The notes under the pieces are model-generated. The model did not search any database, was not told the origin of the DNA, and was given only the letters and a program-made list of their open reading frames with translations. From Cohnella endophytica (GTDB taxonomy: Bacteria; Bacillota; Bacilli; Paenibacillales; Paenibacillaceae), in assembly GCF_003628305.1 (NCBI RefSeq), contig NZ_RBZM01000016.1, positions 1-64,000 of the forward strand: 64,000 nt of DNA, in the 5' to 3' direction. This document shows, one piece after another, positions 41,262 through 49,677 of this stretch. The number at the start of each line of letters is the position of its first letter. The first letter of the stretch is position 1. The translations under genes and the position numbers were made by a program.

Positions 41262-41885
41262 ATGCCGAAAGTAACTGTTTTTAACGTAGACGGCAAAGAA
41301 GTTGGACAATTGGATCTGGCTGACGGAATCTTCGGACTAGAACCGAACGTTCACGTATTGCACAGCGCCGTATTGCTTCAACAAGCATCGCTTCGCTCGG
41401 GCACGCACGATACGAAAGGTCGTTCGGAAGTTCGCGGAGGCGGTCGCAAGCCGTGGAAACAAAAAGGAACCGGTCGCGCTCGTCAAGGCTCCATTCGTTC
41501 GCCGCAATGGAAAGGCGGCGGTATCGTATTCGGACCAACGCCACGCAGCTACGGTTTCAAATTGCCTCGCAAAGTTCGCCGTTTGGCGATCAAATCGGCT
41601 TTGTCCAGTAAAGTGCAAGACAACCAACTGATCGTTCTCGATGCGTTGAGCTTGTCCCAACCGAAAACGAAGGACATCGCTAAGCTTTTGACTAACCTCA
41701 AAGTATCCCGCAAAGCACTCGTTGTAACTGCGGACTTTGATAATAACGTGGCTCTGTCCGCGCGTAACATCCCTGGCGTGAAATTCGTTTCCGCCGAAGG
41801 AATCAGCGTGCTCGACGTGATGAAACATGATCAACTGATCATCACGAAGGATGCAGTCGCTAAAGTTGAGGAGGTGTTCGCGTAA
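41262..41885 (+). CDS. rplD: 50S ribosomal protein L4
   Basis: The 207-residue protein has the extended exit-tunnel loop GGGRKPWKQKGTGRARQGS near 65-83. It binds 23S rRNA domain I and lines the peptide tunnel. ATG 41262 follows AAAGGAGGACC; an in-frame start at 41241 precedes that SD. It overlaps rplW by one base. Confidence 0.97.
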   Translation: MPKVTVFNVDGKEVGQLDLADGIFGLEPNVHVLHSAVLLQQASLRSGTHDTKGRSEVRGGGRKPWKQKGTGRARQGSIRSPQWKGGGIVFGPTPRSYGFKLPRKVRRLAIKSALSSKVQDNQLIVLDALSLSQPKTKDIAKLLTNLKVSRKALVVTADFDNNVALSARNIPGVKFVSAEGISVLDVMKHDQLIITKDAVAKVEEVFA

Positions 41886-42178
41886 TGAAAAACCCCCGCG
41901 ATCTAATCAAACGGCCGGTTGTTACCGAACGCACAAGCGACTTCATGGAACAGCGTAAATACGTGTTCGAAGTTGACTTGAAAGCCAACAAAACCGAAAT
42001 CAAACAAGCCATCGAACAGATCTTCAAAGTGAAAGTCGTTGGCGTAAATACACTCAGAATGCCTGCTAAGCCGAAACGCTATGGCAAGCACAGCGGTTAC
42101 ACTTCCGAATGGAAGAAAGCGATCGTGCAACTTTCCGCCGATAGCAAACCGCTTGAGTACTTCGAATCCTCTGTATAA
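41885..42178 (+). CDS. rplW: 50S ribosomal protein L23
   Basis: The 97-residue protein starts MKNPRDLIKRPVVTERT and has the RYGKHSGYTSEWKKAIV end. It sits at the tunnel exit and is the docking site of trigger factor and SRP. Its ATG overlaps the rplD stop (TAATG), with GAGGAGG just upstream. Confidence 0.97.
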   Translation: MKNPRDLIKRPVVTERTSDFMEQRKYVFEVDLKANKTEIKQAIEQIFKVKVVGVNTLRMPAKPKRYGKHSGYTSEWKKAIVQLSADSKPLEYFESSV

Positions 42179-42207
42179 TAAGTCTCTAGAGTAAGGAGGG
42201 AATCCAA

Positions 42208-43038
42208 TTGCCAGTCAAAAAGTTTAATCCGACAACGGCAAGCCGTCGTCAAATGACGATCGCGACGTTCGAAGAAATTACGGCGACAGAACCGGAAAAA
42301 TCGTTGTTAGCGCCGCTATTCAAACGTGCTGGTCGTAACAACCAAGGTAAAATCACCGTTCGTCATCACGGCGGCGGACATAAGCGTAAATACCGGATCA
42401 TCGATTTCAAGCGCACGAAGGACGGCATTCCCGGCCGCGTAGCTACGATCGAATACGATCCGAACCGTACGTCTTACATCGCGCTGATCAACTATGCGGA
42501 CGGCGAGAAGACTTACATCATCGCGCCTAAAGGCCTTAAAGTCGATGACGTAATCATGTCCGGTCCTACGGCCGACATCAAAGTAGGTAACGCGCTTCCG
42601 CTGGAAAACATTCCGGTAGGTTCGGTTATCCACAACATCGAGCTGAAGCCAGGCAAAGGCGGCCAATTGGTGCGCGCTGCAGGTACTAGCGCTCAATTGC
42701 TCGGTAAAGAAGAAACTTATGTTACGATTCGTCTAACTTCCGGTGAGATCCGCCGCATCCTCAAAACTTGCCGCGCTACGATCGGAACGGTCGGTAACTC
42801 TGACCACGAATTGCTTAACATCGGTAAAGCTGGACGTAACCGTTGGTTGGGCAAACGCCCTACAGTCCGCGGCGTAGTCATGAACCCGAACGATCACCCG
42901 CACGGTGGTGGCGAAGGCCGCGCGCCAATCGGACGCAAGTCCCCGCTCTCTCCATGGGGTCAACCGACGCTTGGTTACAAAACACGCAAAAAGAAAAAAG
43001 CTTCGAGCAAATACATCGTTCGTCGCCGCAGCAAGTAA
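42208..43038 (+). CDS. rplB: 50S ribosomal protein L2
   Basis: The 276-residue protein has GRNNQGKITVRHHGGGHKR near 43-61 and the C-terminal VMNPNDHPHGGGEGR, whose histidine lies close to the peptidyl-transferase centre. Start TTG 42208 follows AAGGAGGGA. Length is normal (277 in Bacillus). Confidence 0.97.
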   Translation: MPVKKFNPTTASRRQMTIATFEEITATEPEKSLLAPLFKRAGRNNQGKITVRHHGGGHKRKYRIIDFKRTKDGIPGRVATIEYDPNRTSYIALINYADGEKTYIIAPKGLKVDDVIMSGPTADIKVGNALPLENIPVGSVIHNIELKPGKGGQLVRAAGTSAQLLGKEETYVTIRLTSGEIRRILKTCRATIGTVGNSDHELLNIGKAGRNRWLGKRPTVRGVVMNPNDHPHGGGEGRAPIGRKSPLSPWGQPTLGYKTRKKKKASSKYIVRRRSK

Positions 43039-43100
43039 GACACATTGTCTAGCGGCGTGAACGGCAATCTCTCAAGCCGCGTTGAAGGGAGGAACATTCC

Positions 43101-43382
43101 ATGGGTCGCAGTTTGAAAAAAGGACCTTTCGTGGATGGATATCTGCTGAAAAAAGTGGAAGAACTATCCGGATCGAACAAAAAGGTTGTCATTAAAACTT
43201 GGTCTCGTCGCTCGACGATTTTCCCACAATTCGTGGGTCAAACGTTCGCGGTATACGATGGGCGTAAGCACGTGCCTGTATTCGTGTCGGAAGACATGGT
43301 CGGTCACAAACTTGGCGAATTCGCGCCAACGCGCACGTTCAAAGGGCATACGGACGATGACAAGAAAACCGGCAAAAGATAA
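43101..43382 (+). CDS. rpsS: 30S ribosomal protein S19
   Basis: The 93-residue protein begins MGRSLKKGPFVDGYL and contains the signature KTWSRRSTIFPQFVG and GEFAPTRTFKGH. It forms the 30S head with S13. SD GAAGGGAGG precedes ATG. Confidence 0.97.
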   Translation: MGRSLKKGPFVDGYLLKKVEELSGSNKKVVIKTWSRRSTIFPQFVGQTFAVYDGRKHVPVFVSEDMVGHKLGEFAPTRTFKGHTDDDKKTGKR

Positions 43383-43473
43383 TTTTAACCCTACGAAGTG
43401 CGGTCGGTTAACGCGAGCTTACGGCATCGCGATCTGATCGTCACGATACGTACGTAAGGGAGGAGGTACACCG

Positions 43474-43812
43474 ATGTCTCAGCAAGCCAAAGCACATGTG
43501 AATAACATTCGCATTCCGGCTCGTAAAGTCCGCCTGGTCGTTGACCTGATTCGCGGTAAAAAAGTCGGCGACGCAGTTGCCATTTTGCGTCATACGCCGC
43601 GTTCGGCATCTCCGGTTCTGGAGAAGCTTCTGAACTCCGCTATTGCGAACGCTGAACACAACTACCAGCTCGACGTGAACAAGTTGGTCGTGTCCGAAGC
43701 CTTCGTTAACGAAGGTCCTACGATGAAACGATTCCAACCTCGTTCCCAAGGTCGCGCATTCAGCATCTTCAAGCGCTCCAGCCATATTACGCTGGTCGTA
43801 TCCGAGAAATAA
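43474..43812 (+). CDS. rplV: 50S ribosomal protein L22
   Basis: The 112-residue protein has the tunnel-lining beta hairpin (FQPRSQGRAFSIFKRSSH). It is the site of macrolide-resistance changes in other bacteria; nothing unusual is seen here. SD AAGGGAGGAGG lies upstream; 13 bp to rpsC. Confidence 0.97.
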   Translation: MSQQAKAHVNNIRIPARKVRLVVDLIRGKKVGDAVAILRHTPRSASPVLEKLLNSAIANAEHNYQLDVNKLVVSEAFVNEGPTMKRFQPRSQGRAFSIFKRSSHITLVVSEK

Positions 43813-43825
43813 GGAGGGACAACGT

Positions 43826-44488
43826 GTGGGTCAAAAAGTAAATCCCGTCGGTCTTCGTATCGGCATTATCCGTGACTGGGAATCCAAATGGTACGCTGAC
43901 AAAGATTTCGGCACCCTGCTGATCGAAGATGTCAAAATCCGTGAATTCCTTAAGAACAAACTTAAAGAAGCTGCGGTTTCCAAAATCGAAATCGAACGTG
44001 CCGCTAACCGCGTCAACGTAACGATTCATACAGCTAAGCCGGGTATCGTAATCGGTAAAGGCGGCTCCGAAGTCGAAGTACTTCGCGGTCAACTTACGAA
44101 AATTACGAGCGGCAAAAAAGTGCACATCAATATCTCCGAGATCAAAAATCCGGAAATGGACGCCATTCTGGTTGCCGAGAGCATCGCTCAACAACTGGAA
44201 CGCCGCGTATCTTTCCGCCGCGCGATGAAACAAGCTATGCAACGTACGCAACGCGCTGGAGCTAAAGGAATCAAAACTTCCGTTAGTGGACGTCTCGGCG
44301 GAGCGGAAATTGCTCGTCAAGAAGGATACAGCGAAGGTACGGTGCCATTGCACACACTCCGCGCTGATATCGATTACGGAACAGCGGAAGCACATACAAC
44401 TTATGGCCGTATCGGCGTAAAAGTATGGATCTACCGTGGCGAAGTCCTTCCGACGAAGAAAAGAGCAGTTGAGGAAGGAGGCAACTAA
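43826..44488 (+). CDS. rpsC: 30S ribosomal protein S3
   Basis: The 220-residue protein has the KH domain (GIVIGKGGSEVEVLRGQL) near 75-92 and the C-terminal S3 domain (GRLGGAEIARQEGY). It helps form the mRNA entry tunnel and helicase site. Start GTG 43826 follows AAGGAGGG and gives MGQKVNPVGLRIGI. Confidence 0.97.
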   Translation: MGQKVNPVGLRIGIIRDWESKWYADKDFGTLLIEDVKIREFLKNKLKEAAVSKIEIERAANRVNVTIHTAKPGIVIGKGGSEVEVLRGQLTKITSGKKVHINISEIKNPEMDAILVAESIAQQLERRVSFRRAMKQAMQRTQRAGAKGIKTSVSGRLGGAEIARQEGYSEGTVPLHTLRADIDYGTAEAHTTYGRIGVKVWIYRGEVLPTKKRAVEEGGN

Positions 44489-44490
44489 TC

Positions 44491-44928
44491 ATGTTGGTCC
44501 CTAAACGCGTAAAACACCGCAAAGTACACCGCGGTAAAATGAGAGGTAACGCTAAAGGCGGCGCTGAAGTACACTTCGGCGAATACGGCCTGCAAGCGAT
44601 GGAGCCTTCTTGGGTAACTAACCGTCAGATCGAGGCAGCTCGTATCGCGATGACTCGTTACATCAAACGGGGCGGTAAAGTTTGGATCAAGATTTTCCCT
44701 TCCAAACCGATCACCCAAAAGCCTCTCGAGGTACGGATGGGTAGCGGTAAAGGTAACGTAGAAGCATGGGTTGCCGTTGTGAAACCGGGCAAAGTGTTGT
44801 TCGAACTCGCAGGGGTATCCGAGGAGATCGCACGCGAAGCAATGCGCCTTGCGGCACATAAGCTGCCTATCAAGACGAAGTTTGTGAAACGTGAAGAACT
44901 GGGTGGTGAAGCAAATGAAAGCCAGTGA
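44491..44928 (+). CDS. rplP: 50S ribosomal protein L16
   Basis: The 145-residue protein starts MLVPKRVKHRKVHRG and has RMGSGKGNVEAWVAVVKPG. It contacts A-site tRNA. It begins 2 bp after rpsC, preceded by GAAGGAGG within rpsC, and overlaps rpmC by 14 bp. Confidence 0.97.
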   Translation: MLVPKRVKHRKVHRGKMRGNAKGGAEVHFGEYGLQAMEPSWVTNRQIEAARIAMTRYIKRGGKVWIKIFPSKPITQKPLEVRMGSGKGNVEAWVAVVKPGKVLFELAGVSEEIAREAMRLAAHKLPIKTKFVKREELGGEANESQ

Positions 44929-45112
44929 ATTTCGCAACCTGACATCGGCGGAACTGGAACAAAAGATCGCCGGCTTCAAGGATGAGCTGTTCAACCTCCG
45001 CTTCCAACTGGCTACTGGCCAACTGGATAACCCGCACCGCCTTGGCGATCTGCGGAAAGAAATTGCTCGGGCCAAAACCATTTTGCGCGAGCGTGAACTC
45101 GGCATCGGCTAA
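44915..45112 (+). CDS. rpmC: 50S ribosomal protein L29
   Basis: The 65-residue protein starts MKASEFRNLTSAELEQKI and has the DLRKEIARAKTILRERE signature. ATG 44915 is chosen over an upstream in-frame ATG-like start at 44891 because GGGTGGTGAAG is just upstream and length then matches L29. It overlaps rplP, so translation is probably coupled. Confidence 0.95.
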   Translation: MKASEFRNLTSAELEQKIAGFKDELFNLRFQLATGQLDNPHRLGDLRKEIARAKTILRERELGIG

Positions 45113-45158
45113 TACCCGACAATTGCCCTGAAGATCGATTTCAGGAAGGAGGATTACC

Positions 45159-45425
45159 ATGAGCGAACGCAATAACAATCGTAAAGTGCAGATTGGTAAA
45201 GTCGTCAGCGACAAAATGGACAAAACGATTGTGGTGGCTGTTGAAACTTACAAAAAACACAGCTTGTACCACAAACGGATTAAATACACGAAAAAATTCA
45301 AAGCCCATGATGAAACTAACGATGCGCAAATCGGCGACACCGTAAGAATCATGGAGACCCGCCCGTTGTCGAAAGACAAAACATGGCGCTTGGTCGAAAT
45401 CGTCGAGAAAGCCGTACTGGCCTAA
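45159..45425 (+). CDS. rpsQ: 30S ribosomal protein S17
   Basis: The 88-residue OB-fold protein has QIGKVVSDKMDKTIVVAVE and GDTVRIMETRPLSKDKTWRLVEI. It binds helix 11 of 16S rRNA. SD GGAAGGAGG precedes ATG by ~7 nt. Confidence 0.97.
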   Translation: MSERNNNRKVQIGKVVSDKMDKTIVVAVETYKKHSLYHKRIKYTKKFKAHDETNDAQIGDTVRIMETRPLSKDKTWRLVEIVEKAVLA

Positions 45426-45459
45426 GCGACTCACCTGTGACTGAAAGGAGGACCTTGCG

Positions 45460-45828
45460 ATGATTCAACCGTTTACGCGTCTGGCCGTTGCCGACAACTC
45501 CGGCGCGAAAGAATTGATGTGTATCCGCGTTCTTGGCGGTACAGGACGCCGCGTAGGACATATCGGCGATATGATCGTATGCTCCGTTAAACAAGCAACA
45601 CCAGGCGGCGTTGTCAAAAAAGGCGACGTAGTCAAATGTGTTATCGTTCGTACGAAACGTTCGGTACGTCGTAGAGACGGATCCTACATCGCGTTCGACG
45701 AGAACGCGGCAGTAATCGTTAAAGAAGACAAAAGCCCTCGTGGTACTCGGATCTTTGGACCTGTTGCCCGTGAGCTTCGCGATCGCGACTTCATGAAAAT
45801 CATTTCCCTGGCACCGGAAGTTCTTTAA
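45460..45828 (+). CDS. rplN: 50S ribosomal protein L14
   Basis: The 122-residue protein starts MIQPFTRLAVADNSGAKEL and ends with MKIISLAPEVL, the standard family form. It bridges to 16S rRNA and is the binding site of the silencing factor RsfS. Confidence 0.97.
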   Translation: MIQPFTRLAVADNSGAKELMCIRVLGGTGRRVGHIGDMIVCSVKQATPGGVVKKGDVVKCVIVRTKRSVRRRDGSYIAFDENAAVIVKEDKSPRGTRIFGPVARELRDRDFMKIISLAPEVL

Positions 45829-45873
45829 TACTCCGGTACGCACCGATGGAGAAACACTCAAGGAGGTGTACCC

Positions 45874-46227
45874 ATGCCCCGTCTGAAAAAAGTGCTTGAA
45901 TCGCACAATAATAAACTGCACGTGAAAAAAGACGATAACGTAATCGTCATTTCCGGCAAAGACAAAGGCAAGAAGGGCCGCATTATCGCTGCTTACCCGC
46001 GCGAGAATCGTGTCCTGGTCGAGGGTGTGAACATGGTTAAACGCCATACTCGCCCGAACCCAACGAATCAACAAGGCGGTATCATCGAGCGCGAAGCGCC
46101 GATTCACGTATCGAACGTGATGCATATCGATCCTAAAAGCGGCAAACCAACTCGCGTTGGCAACAAGACGCTTGAGAACGGCACGAAAGTCCGGGTTGCT
46201 AAACGCTCCGGAGAATTGATCGACTAA
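45874..46227 (+). CDS. rplX: 50S ribosomal protein L24
   Basis: The 117-residue protein has the KOW motif (KKDDNVIVISGKDKGKKGRI) near 19-38. It initiates assembly of the 50S subunit by binding the 5' end of 23S rRNA. SD AAGGAGGTG precedes ATG. The C-terminal part runs a few residues beyond the Bacillus form (103). Confidence 0.96.
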   Translation: MPRLKKVLESHNNKLHVKKDDNVIVISGKDKGKKGRIIAAYPRENRVLVEGVNMVKRHTRPNPTNQQGGIIEREAPIHVSNVMHIDPKSGKPTRVGNKTLENGTKVRVAKRSGELID

Positions 46228-46262
46228 TCGCAGTAAGAACGGAAAGGAGGTCACTGTGACTC

Positions 46263-46805
46263 ATGGCAGCAAGAATGAAGGAACGTTTCCTGAATGAAAT
46301 TACTCCTGCTCTGATGCAGAAGTTTAGCTACAAGTCCGTCATGCAAGTGCCGAAAATCGAGAAAGTCGTCATCAACATGGGTGTCGGCGAAGCGGTTTCG
46401 AACTCCAAAATCATGGATTTCGCGGTAGAGGATATGCAGAAGATTGCCGGTCAAAAACCAGTAATCACCCGTTCGAAAAAATCGATCGCGGGCTTCCGCT
46501 TGCGTGAGAACTTGCCGATCGGCGTTAAAGTAACGCTTCGCGGCGAGCGTATGTACTACTTCTTGGATAAATTGTTCAACATCTCTCTCCCGCGCGTGCG
46601 CGACTTCCACGGCGTGTCGACGAAATCGTTCGACGGACGCGGAAACTACACGCTAGGATTGAAAGAACAATTGATCTTCCCTGAGATCGAGTACGATAAG
46701 ATTGATAAAGTTCGCGGGATGGATATCGTCATCGTAACGACTGCACAATCGGACGAAGAAGCGCGTGAGCTGCTCACCCAATTGGGTATGCCGTTTGCGA
46801 AGTGA
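46263..46805 (+). CDS. rplE: 50S ribosomal protein L5
   Basis: The 180-residue protein has KIEKVVINMGVGEAVSNSK and LRGERMYYFLDKL, and binds 5S rRNA. ATG 46263 follows GAAAGGAGGTC with the in-between GTGACTC; a GTG at 46256 is out of frame. Confidence 0.97.
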   Translation: MAARMKERFLNEITPALMQKFSYKSVMQVPKIEKVVINMGVGEAVSNSKIMDFAVEDMQKIAGQKPVITRSKKSIAGFRLRENLPIGVKVTLRGERMYYFLDKLFNISLPRVRDFHGVSTKSFDGRGNYTLGLKEQLIFPEIEYDKIDKVRGMDIVIVTTAQSDEEARELLTQLGMPFAK

Positions 46806-46855
46806 CGATAACCCGGTCAATTAGCAAAGGTTACCTAATGGAGGTGTGAAAGCAA

Positions 46856-47041
46856 GTGGCAAAAACGTCGATGAAAATCAAGCAACAGCGTGCGCCGAAG
46901 TTTAAAGTCCAGGCTTACACGCGTTGCGAACGTTGCGGACGTCCGCATTCCGTTTTGCAAAAATTCAAGATCTGCCGGATCTGTTTCCGTGAATTGGCAC
47001 ATAAAGGCCAGATTCCTGGCGTCAAAAAAGCGAGCTGGTAA
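46856..47041 (+). CDS. rpsN: 30S ribosomal protein S14, zinc-binding type Z
   Basis: The 61-residue protein has CERCGRPH and CRICFRE, i.e. two CxxC pairs that bind zinc (the C+ form). Start GTG 46856 follows GGAGGTGTG. A zinc-free paralogue, if any, is outside the window. Confidence 0.97.
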   Translation: MAKTSMKIKQQRAPKFKVQAYTRCERCGRPHSVLQKFKICRICFRELAHKGQIPGVKKASW

Positions 47042-47071
47042 TCAGCCTAGTTCGGGAAGGAGGTTTACCCC

Positions 47072-47470
47072 ATGGTTATGTCCGATCCTATTGCGGATAT
47101 GTTGACACGGATTCGCAACGCGAATCTCGTACGTCATGAGTCGGTGGAATTGCCCGCGTCTACTGTGAAGAAGCAAATTGCTGAAATCCTGAAGCGTGAA
47201 GGTTTTATCCGCGACACTGAATATGTAGAAGATAACAAACAGGGCTTGATCCGTATCTTCTTGAAGTACGGACCGAACAACGAGCGTGTTATCACTGGTC
47301 TTAAACGCATCAGCAAACCCGGTTTGCGCGTTTACACGAAATCCACTGAAGTTCCGCGTGTGCTGGGTGGCCTCGGCATCGCGATCATCTCGACATCCAA
47401 AGGCATCATCACCGACAAGGAAGCCCGTCAAGGCAAATCCGGCGGCGAAGTGCTCTGCTACGTTTGGTAA
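47072..47470 (+). CDS. rpsH: 30S ribosomal protein S8
   Basis: The 132-residue protein starts MVMSDPIADMLTRIRNAN, as in Bacillus, and ends with GKSGGEVLCYVW. It binds the central 16S domain and, in other bacteria, represses the spc operon. SD GGAAGGAGG precedes ATG 47072; the ATG two codons on is an alternative. Confidence 0.97.
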   Translation: MVMSDPIADMLTRIRNANLVRHESVELPASTVKKQIAEILKREGFIRDTEYVEDNKQGLIRIFLKYGPNNERVITGLKRISKPGLRVYTKSTEVPRVLGGLGIAIISTSKGIITDKEARQGKSGGEVLCYVW

Positions 47471-47500
47471 TTTAACTGTCACAAGATTGGAGGTGTACCT

Positions 47501-48043
47501 ATGTCCCGTATTGGACGCAAACCGATTCAGGTGCCTAACGGCGTGAACGTGAACCTGGACAACAATGTAATTACGATTAAAGGTCCTAAAGGAACTTTGT
47601 CCCGTGCTTTGCACGCCGACATGAAAGTTTCTTACGAGACTGATGTCATTACAGTTGAACGTCCTTCCGATAACAAACTTCACCGCTCGTTGCACGGAAC
47701 GACGCGCAGCGTAGTAGCCAACATGGTTAGCGGCGTAACCGAAGGTTACGTAAGAAACCTTGATCTGGTAGGTGTAGGTTACCGTGCTAGTAAGTCCGGC
47801 GATAAGCTGGTATTGAACGTAGGTTACTCGCACCCGGTTGAATTCGCACCGGCTAACGGTATTGAATTCGAAGTACCGGCACAAAACAAGATCGTCGTTA
47901 AAGGCATCGATAAAGAAGCAGTCGGCGAGATTGCTGCTAAAATCCGCGCCGTTCGTCCTCCAGAGCCTTACAAAGGCAAAGGAATCAAGTACGAAGGCGA
48001 AAAAATCCTCCGCAAAGAGGGTAAAGCCGGTAAGAAGAAGTAA
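47501..48043 (+). CDS. rplF: 50S ribosomal protein L6
   Basis: The 180-residue protein starts MSRIGRKPIQVPNGVNV and has the C-terminal signature PEPYKGKGIKYEGE. It lies near the sarcin-ricin loop. SD TTGGAGGTG precedes the ATG. Confidence 0.97.
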   Translation: MSRIGRKPIQVPNGVNVNLDNNVITIKGPKGTLSRALHADMKVSYETDVITVERPSDNKLHRSLHGTTRSVVANMVSGVTEGYVRNLDLVGVGYRASKSGDKLVLNVGYSHPVEFAPANGIEFEVPAQNKIVVKGIDKEAVGEIAAKIRAVRPPEPYKGKGIKYEGEKILRKEGKAGKKK

Positions 48044-48109
48044 GGAAATTCGTTGCGGGTGGTTAGAAGCTGCCTAGATGCAACAACGAGAAGGGAGTGA
48101 ACCTTTCGG

Positions 48110-48475
48110 ATGATTACAAAAAACGATAAAAATAAAGCCCGTCTGAAGCGTCACCTTCGTGTACGTAAGAAAATCAGCGGGACGAATGAACGTCCGCGTC
48201 TGTCCGTGTTCCGTTCTTCCAAGCATATCTACGCTCAATTGATCGATGACGTTAAAGGCGTTACGCTTGCTAGCGCATCTACGATTGATAAAGAGCTTTC
48301 TGAAGTCGGTAACGGCGGTAACGTTGAGTCCGCTCGCAAAGTCGGCGAACTCATCGCTAAGCGCGCAAAAGAAAAAGGGTACGAGAACGTCGTGTTCGAT
48401 CGCGGCGGTTACCTGTACCATGGACGTATCCAAGCACTGGCGGATGCTGCACGCGAAGCCGGTTTACAGTTTTAA
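48110..48475 (+). CDS. rplR: 50S ribosomal protein L18
   Basis: The 121-residue protein has RLSVFRSSKHIYAQLIDD and the C-terminal YHGRIQALADAAREAGLQF. It binds 5S rRNA with L5. SD AAGGGAGTG precedes ATG. Confidence 0.97.
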   Translation: MITKNDKNKARLKRHLRVRKKISGTNERPRLSVFRSSKHIYAQLIDDVKGVTLASASTIDKELSEVGNGGNVESARKVGELIAKRAKEKGYENVVFDRGGYLYHGRIQALADAAREAGLQF

Positions 48476-48504
48476 TTCATTTTTGACACAAGGAGGTAAA
48501 CGAC

Positions 48505-49002
48505 TTGCGTGTAGATCCGAATACATTGGAACTTACCGAAAAAATGGTTCAAATCAATCGTGTCTCCAAAGTCGTCAAAGGCGGACGTCGCTTTAGTTTC
48601 AGCGCACTCGTCGTTGTCGGTGACGGCAAAGGATGGGTTGGCGCTGGAATCGGTAAAGCTTCCGAAGTTCAAGACGCAATCCGTAAGGGCGTCGATGACG
48701 CTAAGAAAAATCTTGTTTTCGTTCCACTCGTTAAAACAACTATTCCGCATACTGTTACGGGACAATTCGGCGCCGGCAAAGTGCTGCTGAAACCAGCATC
48801 CGAAGGTACTGGAGTTATCGCGGGCGGACCTGTTCGCGCGGTGCTTGAACTAGCTGGAGTCGGCGATATTTTGACGAAGTCGCTTGGATCCTCCAACTCC
48901 ATTAACATGGTCAATGCGACGTTGGAAGGTCTCTCCCGACTGAAACGCGCCGAAGACGTAGCGAAACTGCGCGGCAAAACCGTAGCAGAGCTATTCCGTT
49001 AA
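48505..49002 (+). CDS. rpsE: 30S ribosomal protein S5
   Basis: The 165-residue protein has KVVKGGRRFSFSALVVVGD and the IRKGVDDAKKNL region, involved in decoding fidelity and mRNA unwinding. Start TTG 48505 follows AAGGAGG. Length matches Bacillus (166). Confidence 0.97.
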   Translation: MRVDPNTLELTEKMVQINRVSKVVKGGRRFSFSALVVVGDGKGWVGAGIGKASEVQDAIRKGVDDAKKNLVFVPLVKTTIPHTVTGQFGAGKVLLKPASEGTGVIAGGPVRAVLELAGVGDILTKSLGSSNSINMVNATLEGLSRLKRAEDVAKLRGKTVAELFR

Positions 49003-49015
49003 GGAGGGGAAACAG

Positions 49016-49195
49016 ATGGCACAGCTTCAAATTACCCTCGTTCGCAGCTTGATCGGCCGTCCAGAGAATCAACGTCAAACGGTGAAAACTCTTGGACTTG
49101 GCAAGCTGCATACGACTGTCGTAAGAGAAGATAACGTCGCTACTCGCGGCCTTATCAACACGGTCAGTCATTTGATCGAAGTTAAAGAAGTTTAA
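49016..49195 (+). CDS. rpmD: 50S ribosomal protein L30
   Basis: A 59-codon gene encoding MAQLQITLVRSLIGRPENQR and ending IEVKEV, with the L30 signature TLGLGKLHTTVVRED. SD TAAGGAGGGG lies 6-7 nt before ATG, overlapping the rpsE stop. Length equals Bacillus L30 (59). Confidence 0.96.
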   Translation: MAQLQITLVRSLIGRPENQRQTVKTLGLGKLHTTVVREDNVATRGLINTVSHLIEVKEV

Positions 49196-49233
49196 GCATA
49201 TTAAGATTATCTTTCAAGGAGGTGCGACGTACG

Positions 49234-49677
49234 ATGAAATTGCATGAGCTATCTCCGAACGAAGGCTCGACGTTCTCCCGGAAACGGAGAGGACGCGGTG
49301 CTGGTAGCGGTCTCGGCAAAACGTCAGGTCGCGGTCACAAAGGGCAAAACGCTCGTTCCGGTGGCGGTGTTCGTCCCGGATTCGAAGGTGGTCAAAACCC
49401 ATTGTACCGTCGGGTACCGAAGCGCGGATTTAACAATGATCGTTTTGCAACGGTCTTCGCGATCGTCAATCTGGATCAGCTGAACCGTTTTGCGGCTGGT
49501 ACGGAAGTGACGCCAGAATTGCTTCTCGAAGAGGGCATTCTGAAAAATCCAAAAGACGGAATTAAAATTCTGGGCAATGGCGATTTGAACGTGCAGCTGA
49601 CTGTTAAAGCTCATAAGTTCTCTCAGTCCGCGACAGAAAAAATTCAAGCCGCCGGCGGTAAAACCGAGGTGATCTAA
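49234..49677 (+). CDS. rplO: 50S ribosomal protein L15
   Basis: The 147-residue protein starts MKLHELSPNEGSTFSRKRRGRG and has the glycine/arginine-rich N-terminal tail of L15. ATG 49234 follows AAGGAGGTG; an in-frame GTG at 49222 is part of that SD. It overlaps secY by one base. Confidence 0.97.
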   Translation: MKLHELSPNEGSTFSRKRRGRGAGSGLGKTSGRGHKGQNARSGGGVRPGFEGGQNPLYRRVPKRGFNNDRFATVFAIVNLDQLNRFAAGTEVTPELLLEEGILKNPKDGIKILGNGDLNVQLTVKAHKFSQSATEKIQAAGGKTEVI